Source: Epiperipatus broadwayi
Taxonomy: Eukaryota; Onychophora; Udeonychophora; Euonychophora; Peripatidae
DNA: 64,000 nucleotides
Reading direction: 5' to 3'
NCBI GenBank assembly: GCA_028023455.1
Contig: JAQFVV010012400.1
Coordinates: 16,919,490-16,983,489 of the forward strand
Shown here: piece by piece, positions 12,791 through 24,309 of the stretch
How positions within the stretch are numbered: the stretch's first letter is position 1
How the letters are laid out: each line of letters begins with the position of its first letter
The notes under the pieces: generated by a model
Database searches by the model: none
What the model saw: the letters and a program-made list of their open reading frames with translations, nothing else
What the model was told of the DNA's origin: nothing
Translations under genes and position numbers: made by a program

Positions 12791-13066
12791 AAAATATTAT
12801 TGTGTTTTCAATTTCATTCTCATAGTTTTGTAGTGAAGTAGAGATAAAAAGTAGCTGCTGGAGGGTTGCATTAGATCCTAAGATCTAGCTGCACTGCTCT
12901 CAGATCCAAGGCTCCTCACTGATGAAGGCCACAAGCCAGAAACTAGTCTGGGGATATTGGATGAGTAGGCACTAGATAGGGATTTTAGCACAAGCCTTCT
13001 CGCATCCATTGATTACTCTGGTTAGCACAAAGTGGCACTACTATATGGAGAGTTTTTGCCTGTTTA
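12791..13066 (+). mobile_element. Non-autonomous element carrying a hammerhead ribozyme, copy 1
   Basis: The insertion of about 275 bp is absent from the other LTR at the matching place (16838-16870). It is bounded by a repeat of ATTAATGTATTG, a 12-bp target duplication. Related sequence occurs at 35641-35868, 38300-38460 and, badly decayed, 46020-46160, so this is a dispersed family. It has no coding capacity. Hammerheads of this kind are known in Penelope-like elements and retrozymes; the mobilising enzyme here is not identified. Confidence 0.75.
12895..12966 (+). ncRNA. Type I hammerhead ribozyme, intact core
   Basis: The conserved boxes are CTGATGA at 12919-12925 and GAAA at 12939-12942, and the cleavage triplet GTC is at 12946-12948. 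Stem II is GGC/GCC with loop CACAA. Stem I pairs 12913-12918 with 12949-12954 (six pairs including one G-U). After a small internal loop it pairs ATCCAA (12904-12909) with TTGGAT (12957-12962), then further with GAG. Stem III is only ACTAGT, self-complementary, so activity would probably need a dimer or a longer transcript, as known for newt satellite and Penelope-like hammerheads. Predicted cleavage follows position 12948. Activity is inferred, not shown. Confidence 0.8.
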
Positions 13067-14396
13067 TTAATGTATTGTTAATCAAGTTACTCTGTGTTTA
13101 TTCTTTCTGGATATGAGAAAGTTTCACAAAATGTAACTACATTTCCATATTATAAGGCTAATTCATTAGCAGTTTTGTTTTGCTTTATTATTTAATTACT
13201 CACTATGTCAGTTTTTTATTTATTTAGTTGATGCCAGGGTTATATTAGTATATCCCATTGACCCCGGGCGATATATAAAATGTAACTGTTCAATTAATTT
13301 TAAAGACTTAAATTTCTTTCTTTTTTTTTTTTTTGGTTTTATAGTAATTTCGCGAGTAGTAATGGCATTGAAAAAATAAATACTCTCAAATTAGTTGGCA
13401 TAACTGAATAAAAAAAGATAGATGTACAATGTACAGATTATATCATAAAAAGTGATTTATTAAATGTACATATAAAGTTAACAAGTAAATAAATATTAAA
13501 ACAAACACACATTAAGTGTAGGATATACATTATGCAAGTAATTAATATTTTAGGTGAATTATTAATTTAACTTATATCAGTCATTTTATCACTAGACTAT
13601 TCACTTCAGCAAACTTTCATTTTTGATTTAGTGCCTTTATTTTTTTTTAACAATGAGTTTACTCTGAGATTATGTTAAAAACGTTCTCATATAGTATAAT
13701 GACTGATCTTATGGTAAGTTTTTTATAGTAGAGATATTACTTAATAAGGTACCATGCACGGTTTTGATGTCTGAAGAAAGCTGTGGTTCAGAATATGGAT
13801 TCTGTTCTGGCACAGTTATTTGGCTTCTGGATTAGGAAAGGCAACGGTTTGAATCAGGGCATCAGTTTGAACTTAATACGGAAAGGACATCGGTGTCTAC
13901 TCGGACATAGCATGATAGTTTATCACATAAGTAAATCTCTGATGAAACATGGCTCTCCCACAAAAAAAAAACAGCTCTCTCCAAAAAATCTCTCTTTTAT
14001 ATCCTCCCAGTTTTCATCTACTGCACAGATTCTACTCTAACCTTTCTTTTTTCCTTTGTATCGAATTACTTTTTAACATTTTGAATTACTTTTTAACATT
14101 TCTTTAGAATTTTGACTTGCAAAATCTATTTCTGATAACTCTTTTAATGGCCATCTTTAATTAAAGATAATTAGTATTTTTTTTTCTATAATTAAAATTA
14201 CTTGCCTTCAGATTTTATCTTGATTAGCAATTTGAGTGTGTCTTTATTCTTTCTTTCTTTTTAAAAAATAAAATCTGCATTGTATATATATAAAAGATAC
14301 CATCTTTGAAAAAGAAATAACAAAAAAAAAAAGATATTTGAGATTTTCAAATGCCAGTACTATTGTACCATTTATATATATGTAAATGTTACAGTA

Positions 14397-16771
14397 CCAC
14401 TTGGGTAAGAGACTAGTATAAAATAGGTGTTGGCTATTTTATTCTTAATGAATTTATTATCTGTTTGTGATTTACATTTTTTTTTGTTTAGCATCACTGA
14501 TATAACTAAGTAGGCCATTCGCATGAGGGATGTTGGTATTGAGCATGTAATTTTTTTAAGTTTCAATACAGCTACCATGAAAAGGAGCTGTTCATAGTTT
14601 CCAGACAACACACACATGCAAAATGAAAAATCTGAGCCCACCCACTTTGAAGACTTGCTCAGTCATATTTATGAGATTTACTTTACTCAAAGGGGCTTGT
14701 CCACCTCCCACTTTCGGGACCTTGCTACAAATAGGCTGATGGGCAATTTAAAATGGTCTCCACATACTAATGGTGGTTATGGAATATAGGGTAATTATTT
14801 CCCTACTCTATGTACCTTCCAATCCTCAGCACCACAACATGCAGTCCGATATCAGTCTCGTGTTTTATCCTAAGTATAGACATCTTTTCTCCCTCCTTTC
14901 TTTTCCCATTTTTTCTTTATAATCCAATACAGATCTGTAATCTGCTTTTCCATTTTGTTGGGGACATACCCAAGTCTGCGGGGAGTGAACCATTCAAGAT
15001 TATCATGTATTGCTGTGTGGATAGCTCAATGATGGGAAAGGTGATAGGGATCACTCACCTTTCCTGAGCTCCCACCAATCTCCATTTTACATCAAGATCC
15101 CTTTTTAGCTACCCATCATGGTCTGAATCATTCCCCTGGGAAAGGTGATCTAGAGTCGGTTAATTTCCCTTTTACCTTAGTCGGTGATTTCTTACCATTT
15201 TTGCCATATCTAGGGCTGTCTGTAACTGTTAGGGTGTTAAGTTGAACTGTGCTCCTATGATTCAGAATTTTATATGTACAATTCGCATTCTCTTCTTCAC
15301 CTCCAGCCTTGTTGCTGTCAAATGCAACAAGCAATTCTGCCATTTGTTTGATCCATTTCACTTCTGGTGCCTATCAATAGATGTCTTATTGGGTTGGGAA
15401 AATTCCTACATATAATCTTGATGATTTGTTTCTCTATTAACTGACATTCTGTTAGCACTGTCAACTTAGCTACTTGCTTTCTAAAAAATGGCACATAACA
15501 TTCTTCAGATTTATATTTTTCTTGTGCCACCTTAGTTTTAACCCTTTTCTGGTGGTCTTCATTCCAATAACTTCTTGTTAAGGTTTGCCAATACAGAGTA
15601 AAATTGTCTGGTTTTTGATCTAGGACTCCCACCATGCCTGCATCACTCCTTGTAAATGGCCACTGTCAACTTCTTCAGAACATCACATTTACCGTGAAGT
15701 ATCTCAAGACTATGTGGTCCATTGGCAATTTTTCTTCATGCCCATAGAACATGTTTAATTTTAAGAATGGATTTATCACACTCTGAACATTTTCTTTATT
15801 CTCTTCAGGTTTTCCTATCTCTTGGTTTTCTTTCTTATCTGATTCTAAATACTATGGGTTTAGTGCTCTGTCTCTTTTTCCTACTTTCTTATCTTACTTT
15901 TATTATCTCTTTCACTTTCTTAAGTTCTATCCTGATCTCATCTTTCACATTTTTAATCATTTCACCCATTTCAGTTTTTATTTCTTTTTTAAACTGTCAA
16001 TTCTTTTTGCATTTCCTCTTTGAAATCTGCCATTGATTCATTTAGTACTTTCCTTATCAATGACTCTACATCTTCTTTATTTTCTACTTTGTTATTATCC
16101 ATCATAGTTGTAGTATATTTTCCACTTTGTAATTCCTTACCCTTATTGTTTGTGGATATAACTTTCTCTAAATTCTATTTCTCTGATATAGAAGACATAA
16201 CAAAAAGACAAAAAAATCTCGAAACGGCCAACTCTGAATTCCCCCCCTTTTTTTAAATTTTTCTAGTCTGAAAGAAAAATAAAAACTTTTTCTTTTTATA
16301 TTACTCAAACTGTCAAAAAAAAAAAATTACAAAACTTAATACTTCCTTTATTTCTTTTGCTAATTACTACCTACGCCAATATTCCAATCCTTATTGTCAC
16401 TTTTCCTTATCAACTCTATCACTGTCTATATATACCTTTTTTCCACAACCAGATCTCAAACGAATTTATCCCCATCTTTTAATTTTATATATATATCTTT
16501 GGTGATTCTTTTTCACCTACTTATTTTTCATTATATTATCGACTAGTATTTACTGGATTTTTTTTTTAGATTGCATGAATTGCACTTTTATTTTATTGAA
16601 ATATCTACTTTTATTGTTCAAATATGCGCTAATATTTCTTTTCAAACTAACGGCTTCTTTAAAATTTTCCTATTCTACCTCTCTCGAGAAGAACAGAAAA
16701 TTTAAGTTATGGCACTATAACATTTCTTTCAAATTACGATTCTATAATTATTCTCTGGTTCTGAGTTTTAA
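14397..16771 (-). mobile_element. Internal region of a gag-only LTR element
   Basis: About 2.4 kb separates the two LTR copies. On the - strand it holds a gag-like region and then about 700 bp of degenerate sequence with no protease, reverse transcriptase, RNase H or integrase motif. The element is therefore either internally deleted or a non-autonomous family that keeps only gag. Confidence 0.55.
15128..16108 (-). pseudogene. Gag-like protein of an LTR element, decayed
   Basis: Starting near an ATG ATG at 16100-16105 (- strand), the first part is a highly charged, coiled-coil-like segment (ADFKEEMQKELTV, then GEMIKNVKDEIRIELKKV). After stops and frameshifts come QKRVKTKVAQEKYKSEECYV, a phenylalanine-arginine-lysine helix, FPNPIRHLLIG, and AELLVAFDSNKAGGEE. 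The Y-K-S, F-R-K and I-R-H-x-L-I-G spacing is the pattern of retrotransposon gag proteins in which a long alpha-helical capsid domain follows a coiled coil. No zinc knuckle is evident. At least three frame breaks make it non-functional. The hydrophobic + strand ORFs over 15722-16256 are its antisense. Confidence 0.6.
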
Positions 16772-16792
16772 GGTCCCACATTTGAGCCACCA
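16772..16792 (-). other. Candidate primer-binding site of the gag-only LTR element
   Basis: Reads TGGTGGCTCAAATGTGGG on the - strand, one base after an LTR end in ...CTACA. It starts with TGG as primer-binding sites do. I could not name the tRNA. Confidence 0.5.
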
Positions 16793-16793
16793 T

Positions 16794-17226
16794 TGTAGGT
16801 CATAGATGGCATTGTACCATTTTCCAGTCAATTTAGATTTTATACATTATAAATTTATTTAATTTATTTATTAATCAAGTTACAACTGTATTCATTCTGG
16901 GTATTAGAAAACTTCACAAAATGTAACTACATTTCTAGATTAACTCACCTAATTCATTAGCAGTTTAGTTTTGCTTTATTATCTAATTGCTCACTCCATC
17001 AGTTTTTTTATTTATTTAGTTGGTATCAGGGTTATATATATCCCACTGACCCGGTGTGATTTATAAAATTTAACTGTTTAATTAATTTTAAAGGTTTAGT
17101 TTCTGTTTTTTTTCCTTTGGTTTTATAGTAATTTCCTGGGTTTATTTCTCATAAACAATTGGCATTGAAAAAATAGATATTCTCAAATTAGTTGGCATTA
17201 CTGAATTAAAAAATAAATAAATAGAA
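16794..17226 (-). repeat. 5' LTR, inner part, interrupted at 17226
   Basis: Matches the 3' LTR at 12743-12790 plus 13067-13420. It is cut by the 7.1 kb insertion and continues at 24310. The 18-nt AAAAATAAATAAATAGAA at 17209-17226 is the left target duplication of that insertion. Confidence 0.7.
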
Positions 17227-17259
17227 GATATACAGAAGATTATTATTGCTAAACTGGCA

Positions 17260-18930
17260 GCCTTCCAGTTTGCAAAGAAGAGGAACTCAACTGCAGAAGC
17301 CATCAGTCGATTTTGCCTCTTAGTGGATCATGTACGCAGGAATAAAATGGTCCGGCCAGCTTGGTACAACTCTACTTTGCCGGTGCTTTTGACTGTGTGC
17401 AGATCAATGTGGTTACTCAGTCTACTGGAGAAACTCCAAGTGCCCCAGGCATATCTCCAAATGATCGAGAATCTTCTACAGAATAGAGAAGTCTTTTTCT
17501 CACTGGATGGTCAAGTGGCTCCAGGATTTCAGCCCTGTGTTTCAATACCACAGGGCTCACCACTGAGTGCACTCCTCTTCATGGCTTACTTTTAACCCAT
17601 TGCTGTTATGCATTGAGGTATCCCTTAAAGGAATTGCCATTCCTTTGCTGTGAGAGAGTCTGCCACGTATCCTACATGGATGATGTGACCATGTTTCTCT
17701 CATCACAGGATGAGGTTGGTAGGCTGGAGGAACTCTTGGACCAATTTGGTTTTGAATCAGGTATAAAAGTTAATGAAGCAAAATTGGTCATGTGATCGAT
17801 CAGAACCGGAAAACAGATCCAGGGGAGATTCTGGGCACCCCCCCAAAAGTTTCTCGGCTTTAGCCTGGCCTCCCCTCGTAGTGTCATGAGAAGAGAGCTG
17901 GAGGAAAATATCTTCACAAAGGTTAAGAGCACAGTGACATCTTTAACCAAGGTCCCACTTTCCTTGTTGGGGAAGGTTGCACTCTTAAACGCAGCTGTGC
18001 TACCCAAAATTCACTTATTTTCTGGCTGGTTTTTCCCCTACTAAGACCTTAATAAAAAAGGAGGAGACTCAGTGTAGGAGGCTTAGCTGGGGGGGGGGGT
18101 GAGGACAGCAGTGATTGGCCTCAACTCCCTTCAAAAACCTAAATCACAAAATGGGCTCAGGTTCCATTCAATCAACACCTTAATCCAGAAAGCCCACAAT
18201 ATTTTAACCAAACTTTTTTAGGATAATCCAAATTGGAGAGCCCCCTACCAATAAATGAGGTCGAACCCACTGACCGCCCCAAGAAAGGGTAACATTTGGT
18301 TACAGCAACAGGTCACACTTATGACTAAAAATATATGTCTAATTCCCTTTTCAATGGCAAGGTTTTCTATTGGGACACTTGTGCTCTAATTAAGGGCAGC
18401 AGTCCCATCACTGAGACTAGATTCCAGCTAGGGGTCAAGCGGCTTGCGAGGTTAACAAAGTTCTGGAATATGGAGGCGAAACTAGTAGATTTTATAATTA
18501 AAATTAACCTCGAGCCCTACCAACTGCTGCATTCCTCCACCACAAGCAGAGGTATAAAATGGATCCGGTATGTCCACTGTGCAAGAAAACCGATGAAACA
18601 ATTTCCCACATTCTTCAGGAATGTAATACCTGGAATAAACTATGCTACTTAACACTGCAAAAAATCACAGATAAAGAACTGGGCCTGGGTTGATATGGTG
18701 AAAGCTTAAAAAAGGCTCCTTTGGCAATATTAGATTGGCAACTTATGTTAATTTTGTCATCTGGTCGGCACAAAATAGAGTAACTTTTGAAAAAGGAATT
18801 GATTACAATATTGAGTTATTATACTTCAAATTGCTAAATGATGCCAAGGACCATGACAAGAAGACATGCCAGCCATGGCTAACTGAGCAGACTGAACCAG
18901 GTTAAACTAGGGCCATGCCTTGCCTAGTGT
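17260..18930 (+). pseudogene. Non-LTR reverse transcriptase, 5'-truncated (L1/Tx1-like?)
   Basis: Translation in shifting + frames gives the palm motifs: a STAEAISRF segment, an AFDCV block (frameshifted), SIPQGSPLSALLF, and YMDDVTMFLSS in place of the usual YADD. There follow FLGFSLASPRSV and LGKVALLNAAVLPKIHLFSG, the conserved stretch after the palm in L1-like elements. Near 18560-18640 a frameshifted CPLCKKTDETISHILQEC gives the C-terminal CCHC knuckle. The endonuclease is missing because of truncation. It has at least five frame breaks. The L1/Tx1 assignment rests on the LG-x-L and LPK motifs and is tentative. Confidence 0.75.
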
Positions 18931-18959
18931 AGTGCATACCTTATATACTAAATAAATCG

Positions 18960-21900
18960 ATATATTAGTGACTAGAAATTATAAGAGCCCAAAGGACCAT
19001 AAAATATCAGGATGATAAGAAAGTCGCTAAGGCTGAACAAATTAATAGAAGTTTAGGAAAACATAGAAGGGAAAGTGACCACCCTACAAGTGGTATGCCA
19101 TGCAAACCAATAAGTAAGTATATATATATTGTGCCCTTATCTGTAGGTCATAATAAGGTAGAAAGGTCAATTACTAAAAAAATTTTAAATTTTAAGTTAT
19201 ATTTGTATGATATATAAATAATAGTAGGATAATTAGATTTTATAGTACAATTTAAAGCTGAAAATACCTGGTATATAAAAGTGTAATAGATTATTTTAAA
19301 AGAAAACAGTTAAATAAAGCTTAATTATATTCTTGCTTATGGTTGTAAAAGCTGGCCATATAAAATAACACAGCTATAAATAGTTTAAAAGTATATTAAT
19401 AATTCGAGGATAATATTTTAAAACTAATAAATTAAATAAATGCTAGATGTAGTGTTATAATTATATTTAATAGTCAAAATTAATAGAGTATATTTTAAAA
19501 TAAACTTTAGGATGGTGAGAATTATATTTAGTTCTACAAGTTTAAATTATTTTCCAAATTTTTATAAAATATATCAGTTTTGGTAATTTAGACCGAGACG
19601 TAAATAAAAAATCATTTGATAAAGTTAGTAAACACGTGACTGTATATTATATACCTTCACACACACGCTTGTTAAAATAATAATAAAGTTTATGAATTTG
19701 AAACTAAATATAGTTGCTATCGATCCTTAAAGTAAAAGTTGAAATATTAAATATTGTTTTAATAATTGTTTTTAAAGTTTAAATAATTTTGATAAAATTA
19801 TAATTGAGTTAAAAAATACTATTCTAAGTAATATTTTCAGACATTACGTCATCAATTCTTTATTTTAAAAGTCTAGTCTGTTATAAAACTAAAATGTGTA
19901 AATTTGTTCGCGCTAAAAAGTCAATAACCAATCAACGGGAATAATTTAGCAGACAAAAATATAAGAATTAGACGAAGCGGGAGGGAGGAAGGAATGTGTA
20001 AGTGAAAGAGAAAGTAACATATTTTTTTAGCTGATAACACTGTAGCTAGAAAAGTAATATAAATTTAAAATTTTGTATTTATTTTAAAAGTTCTTTTGTA
20101 ACATATAATATTTTGACTGCCTCTACATGGATTGCTAATTTTAAAAGTTATCTTACCAGGATATTTTATTCGAATTTAACCAAAACCCTACAGTAAAATG
20201 GAAGTACAGAAAAAAATACCTAAAAATATTGCTAAAGGAAAAATATTTGGAAAGTGCCTTAATACAGCTTTATTTATGCTCAACCAGAAACTTATTATTA
20301 TTATAACTCAGAGAAATATAATTGGGACGCTATATGAAAACTTAAAAGAGAACTTACTTGCCGTCAGGAAAAAATTATGACGCACAAATTTTGTAAGGCT
20401 ACTTTGAAGTTATTTTGTTATTCTTCTCTATGGAAAAATTTAAAGTGCGGTTTTATTATAAAGAAAAATTATGTAAAAATATAATGAAAAAAAAGAATGA
20501 TTATATTTTAAAAAGAGACATTACAAAAATGTAGTACCAGGATTTTAAATAAAGAAAAAAGTAATAGAATAATATGAAAGAATTATTATGTTTTCTAGAA
20601 AAGGAGCCGAAAAACTTTATCTAATCAGAAAAAATGTTATAAAGTATTCAATGGAGGAAAGGCTTGATTAAAAAAGATATAAAATTAAATTACTTAATGA
20701 AAATGGATCCATGAAAACAGAAAAATTTATTGAATATTTAAATAAAAGTACATAGAAGATGCATCGTAAAAGTCGCGTGGGAAAATATTAGCAGACAATA
20801 TTAGAAGAGAATATGGAGACGTTTTTCTTTACAGGATGAATTGATATCAAGAATTAATAATTATATTCAATATAATAAAAAACCAAGGATTGTCGTCTAT
20901 GAATATTTATTAAACAGAGCAATAATTGTTTTTTTTTGCCTTAAAATAGAACATTAAGTGACTGAAGAAGAAATAATATATTTTTTTTTTAGCTTTAATA
21001 TGAACGATTTTCAAGCAAGTTCGATAAAGAAGTACCGTAAATATAATTTAAATATTTTTTACTGATTATATTTTAAATATAAAATGTTAGGTGAGATTAG
21101 GGAAAACATATAAACATAAATATAATAATAATGAGATTTAAATATAATAGCTTAATAGAATGATAGAAATATTGTTTTAAAAATAAAGTATGTATGGAAG
21201 TTTTATATCTACAAGAATCAATGGGATGGTGAAGCCTACGGAATGCGATCGAGAAGATAAAGATCGTTTGGTAATTTTGATATTTATTTATAATGCATAA
21301 TGTATTTTTTTTTTTAGATCATCTATTGATTAAGAATGATGTGTGAAAGTTTAAATTATATGTACACATTTTATACAACATTTTGACATATGAGGAGATA
21401 GGAGTAATTCTGAATATGCATGCAATAAGTTATTTAAAGTATAATTAATAATATAATTTAACAGAACAATTGTTTGATTCTTTTGAACTTTCATGTGATA
21501 AAGTATTCATATTTTAAAATAGTTTGTATATGATAAAAAATACGAGGAAAGTAGTAAAAAGATTTTCTTAAAGAACAGCGGAATAGTTTTGAAATAAATG
21601 AATTTTATTATTGTTAGAAATGCAGATAGGTATTTGTCGATGTACTGTATAGAAAAATCTTGAGAAATAAGATCGGATAGTGACTTAGTAGTACTAGTGG
21701 AGAGGAAACCAAGATGATGTTTTGTTAAGAAATAAGAAAAATAAAGTATTTGGATCATAGTTAGTTTGTGTGATTTCAGTATAGTTAACTAAGTCCTATG
21801 ACTGAACACATATAGTTTGGACAGTGTTTTTGCATATTTTTAAACTTTTTTGATGTTATAATAAAGCTGAAGAAATAGCTTTAGCATCACTCCTATAATA

Positions 21901-23740
21901 GAGGTTGATAGACAGGTAAAGGTCACTCCTCTATAGTGTCTTTTAAATTCACTGTGCCATTATTGTCAAGGTTTATGATGAGTAATATTCTAGTTATATT
22001 TTGATCCTATGCATCTATCTTCGCTATCCTTGTTTCGTGAATCTGCATCGTCAGAAAGATATTTTCAAAGAAATAATGAATAAAATAGAATTGAAGATAT
22101 GTTATCGTTTATGTAAGAATAGTTTATTTACTGGAATGTATAGAATTGTGTAATTTTAAAAGTGAAAGTCCAAAATATCATAAAGAGAGAAAGAATCATA
22201 TAATACAGTTTAAAATTAATTCGGAAATGAATATAGGATTTTTAAAAGAAAATCTAAACAAAGTTATTTTTTAAAAGTGATAATAAAATTTGAATATTTT
22301 TTTAAAAAATAATATTTAGAAAGTAAATATTGCATATTTATTAAGAGAATAATTCAATAATGTGTAATAAACATATACTTGTGCATGGTATATTAATAGT
22401 TGTAATTATATCATCCGAAGTAAGGCTTGAATGAGTATATTAGGATTAATAAACATCGGATAATGAACAATAAAACCTAATACCAAATGTAGAAGAATGT
22501 CTTTGAATTTGTAGGATTTCATACAACCAATATAACACTAGAATTTTATTATTTTGTATAATTTTTAATACGAATGTAATTTTTTTGTAAAAATATAATT
22601 TTAATAATAGTAGGGATACAAAGTGTTAATGATAATCATATGAGAAATACATTTTGTAACAAGCTAACCATAATAAGAAATCCAATAATAATAATACTGT
22701 ATTTTCTTAAGCATTTAAAAGACAAGAGTTAACTAGGAAAATAAATAGAAGTTTGATTTTCATTTTTTATAAACGAGGAAAACTAAGTTGTGATAGGAGA
22801 GTAAGGATATCCAATGTACATAATGTAAAATATTGTTATTTGTTTATGTTATTAATAAACTTTGTTGTAAATTTATTTTAAAGTTTTGCGTCTTCGTTAT
22901 TATTTCTCCACATGGATGCATGATCTCACAATACATTTATAATTGAAACAGACATATAGTTTTTGCACAAAAAGGTAAACATAAAAGTGTTATAAGAATT
23001 TTTTAGAATTTATTGGTATGTTAAAATTAAAAGATCATAATTTTATATTATTTATTGGTCATAAGTAGGTTGCCACAATATTACATTAAATTATATGCTA
23101 ATGTTGCCACACGTATTCTGTTGTCCGATTGTTAAAATACTACCACGTACGTATTTATTTATTTCATTTAGGAAGAAATAAGATTATATTATACTATTGT
23201 TGTTATTATTATTATTTATTATTGTTAGTTACTACGTAGTGAATTATGACATAAAATTCCCTTTTCATAGTTTACTACCGTAATTTTAAATCAGTTAGAA
23301 TACAATTTATGAACCTGAGATTTTCTTTATTTTATTTATTTACTTAATTTTATTTAATTGAGCTAGATTCTTATTATAAAGAATATTAAGATATGAGTAT
23401 TATTTTAATCGTAATGAATAGAGCTTAGAAAGTCGTAAGAATACTATGAATTAGTTATTTGATATAGTAAAAGGGGGAATAGTGTTCTTATGCCATTGAG
23501 ATAGTATCATGTGGATAATATCTCAATGTAGTCTATCTCGTTCCCCGTGTCGTCACTCCATGTCTCATGAAAATAGTAAATATTTGTTAATTCATTTTAA
23601 AAATATAACCGTATTCGTATTTTAAAGATTAGAGCTAGTAATCATTTTTAATTAATGCTGGATATTTCATTTATTTATTTGTTAACTGAGCTAGAACCCG
23701 TAATATATATGCGTAATAAATTTTAAACATAATATATAAA
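18960..23740. other. Unexplained 4.8 kb AT-rich block inside the LINE insertion
   Basis: I found no known protein motif. The + strand is purine-rich in many stretches and holds a 60-codon ORF (20198-20380, lysine-rich, unrecognised) followed by other-frame readings suggestive of decayed coding sequence around 20400-21060. A GC-richer patch with a CCAAT-like AACCAATCAACGGG lies near 19928. A perfect 10-bp hairpin occurs at 23493-23502/23519-23528. It may be a nested element whose ends I could not find. Confidence 0.35.
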
Positions 23741-23819
23741 TTATGGAGGACGAGAGCGGAGGGGGAGGTTAGAATATATATAAAGACATTTATAACAGAA
23801 CTGGGAATGTTTAAATGGT

Positions 23820-24309
23820 GAAATAGACTCGTACAATTGGACAATCCAAGGACAATATTGCCACTGTAACTGAAGTGGTTGCCTTGTTTCTTTCAAGCTT
23901 ATGCCTACCAAATAGTCATGAGGCACGAATAGAATTGTTCTGAAACATTGCAGTTGATATTACAAAATTTTTAAATAACTAATTGAGAAATGGACATGTA
24001 TAATTGGACAATTTTGGGAACAATAATTTAAGCATAAGAAGTTGGGTTTATGTGTGTGAGTCTGGAAGGGCAGGTGGATTTTGTGTCACTGCACATCTGG
24101 AACCATAAATACCCCACTCACCTATCCATATGTTTATACTTGAATGTTTAAAAATCATATGCACGGAATCAATTGTATGGGTGCGGATGTGCTTGACACG
24201 CACCGACACTCCCTAAATTTGTTTGTAACAATTCTTGTTGATTTCATTGTAATATCCAAACTTATGCCTCTTGAATTGTCTTGAGGCAGAAATAAAAGCA
24301 TTTTAAAGT
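23820..24309 (+). repeat. Two tandem LINE 3' ends with terminal stem-loops
   Basis: Two related units share a GAAAT-GAC-TG-A-AATTGGACAA block (about 23820 and 23995) and a terminal hairpin. The first is TGCCT/AGGCA at 23902-23925. The second is TGCCTC/GAGGCA at 24265-24288, followed by AATAAAAGCATTTTAAAG and the target duplication. Such 3' hairpins are recognised by LINE reverse transcriptases in some clades. Confidence 0.55.

Larger units (their letters stand above)
12743..14396 (-). repeat. 3' LTR of the gag-only LTR element, with a hammerhead insertion
   Basis: About 1.38 kb (after removing the 12791-13066 insertion) is repeated, diverged by roughly 10-15%, in the same orientation at 16794-17226 plus 24310-25410. 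Both copies end in TGTACCATTT and its complement AAATGGTACA, giving TG...CA ends on the - strand. Exact outer ends are blurred by (TA)n. The two copies flank a gag region and a primer-binding site, so I read them as LTRs. Two separate inverted-repeat elements of 1.4 kb would be the alternative. Confidence 0.65.
17227..24309 (+). mobile_element. 7.1 kb LINE-bearing insertion in the 5' LTR
   Basis: It is flanked by identical 18-bp copies of AAAAATAAATAAATAGAA (17209-17226 and 24310-24327). The LTR sequence is continuous on both sides, and the sister LTR at about 13395-13430 has no insertion. The left end is inside a LINE reverse transcriptase (5' truncated). The right end looks like a LINE 3' UTR with a terminal stem-loop and an AATAAA. 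The middle, 18960-23740, is unexplained and may be a second nested insertion. Confidence 0.75.

Noticed and set aside
15722-16256. Two hydrophobic + strand ORFs that look like membrane proteins
   Set aside because: They are the complement of the acidic, lysine/glutamate-rich coiled-coil part of the gag on the - strand, where the family motifs are.
20198-20380. 60-codon lysine-rich ORF
   Set aside because: No recognisable family, and AT-rich DNA of this kind gives such ORFs by chance. Kept only as a remark in the block description.
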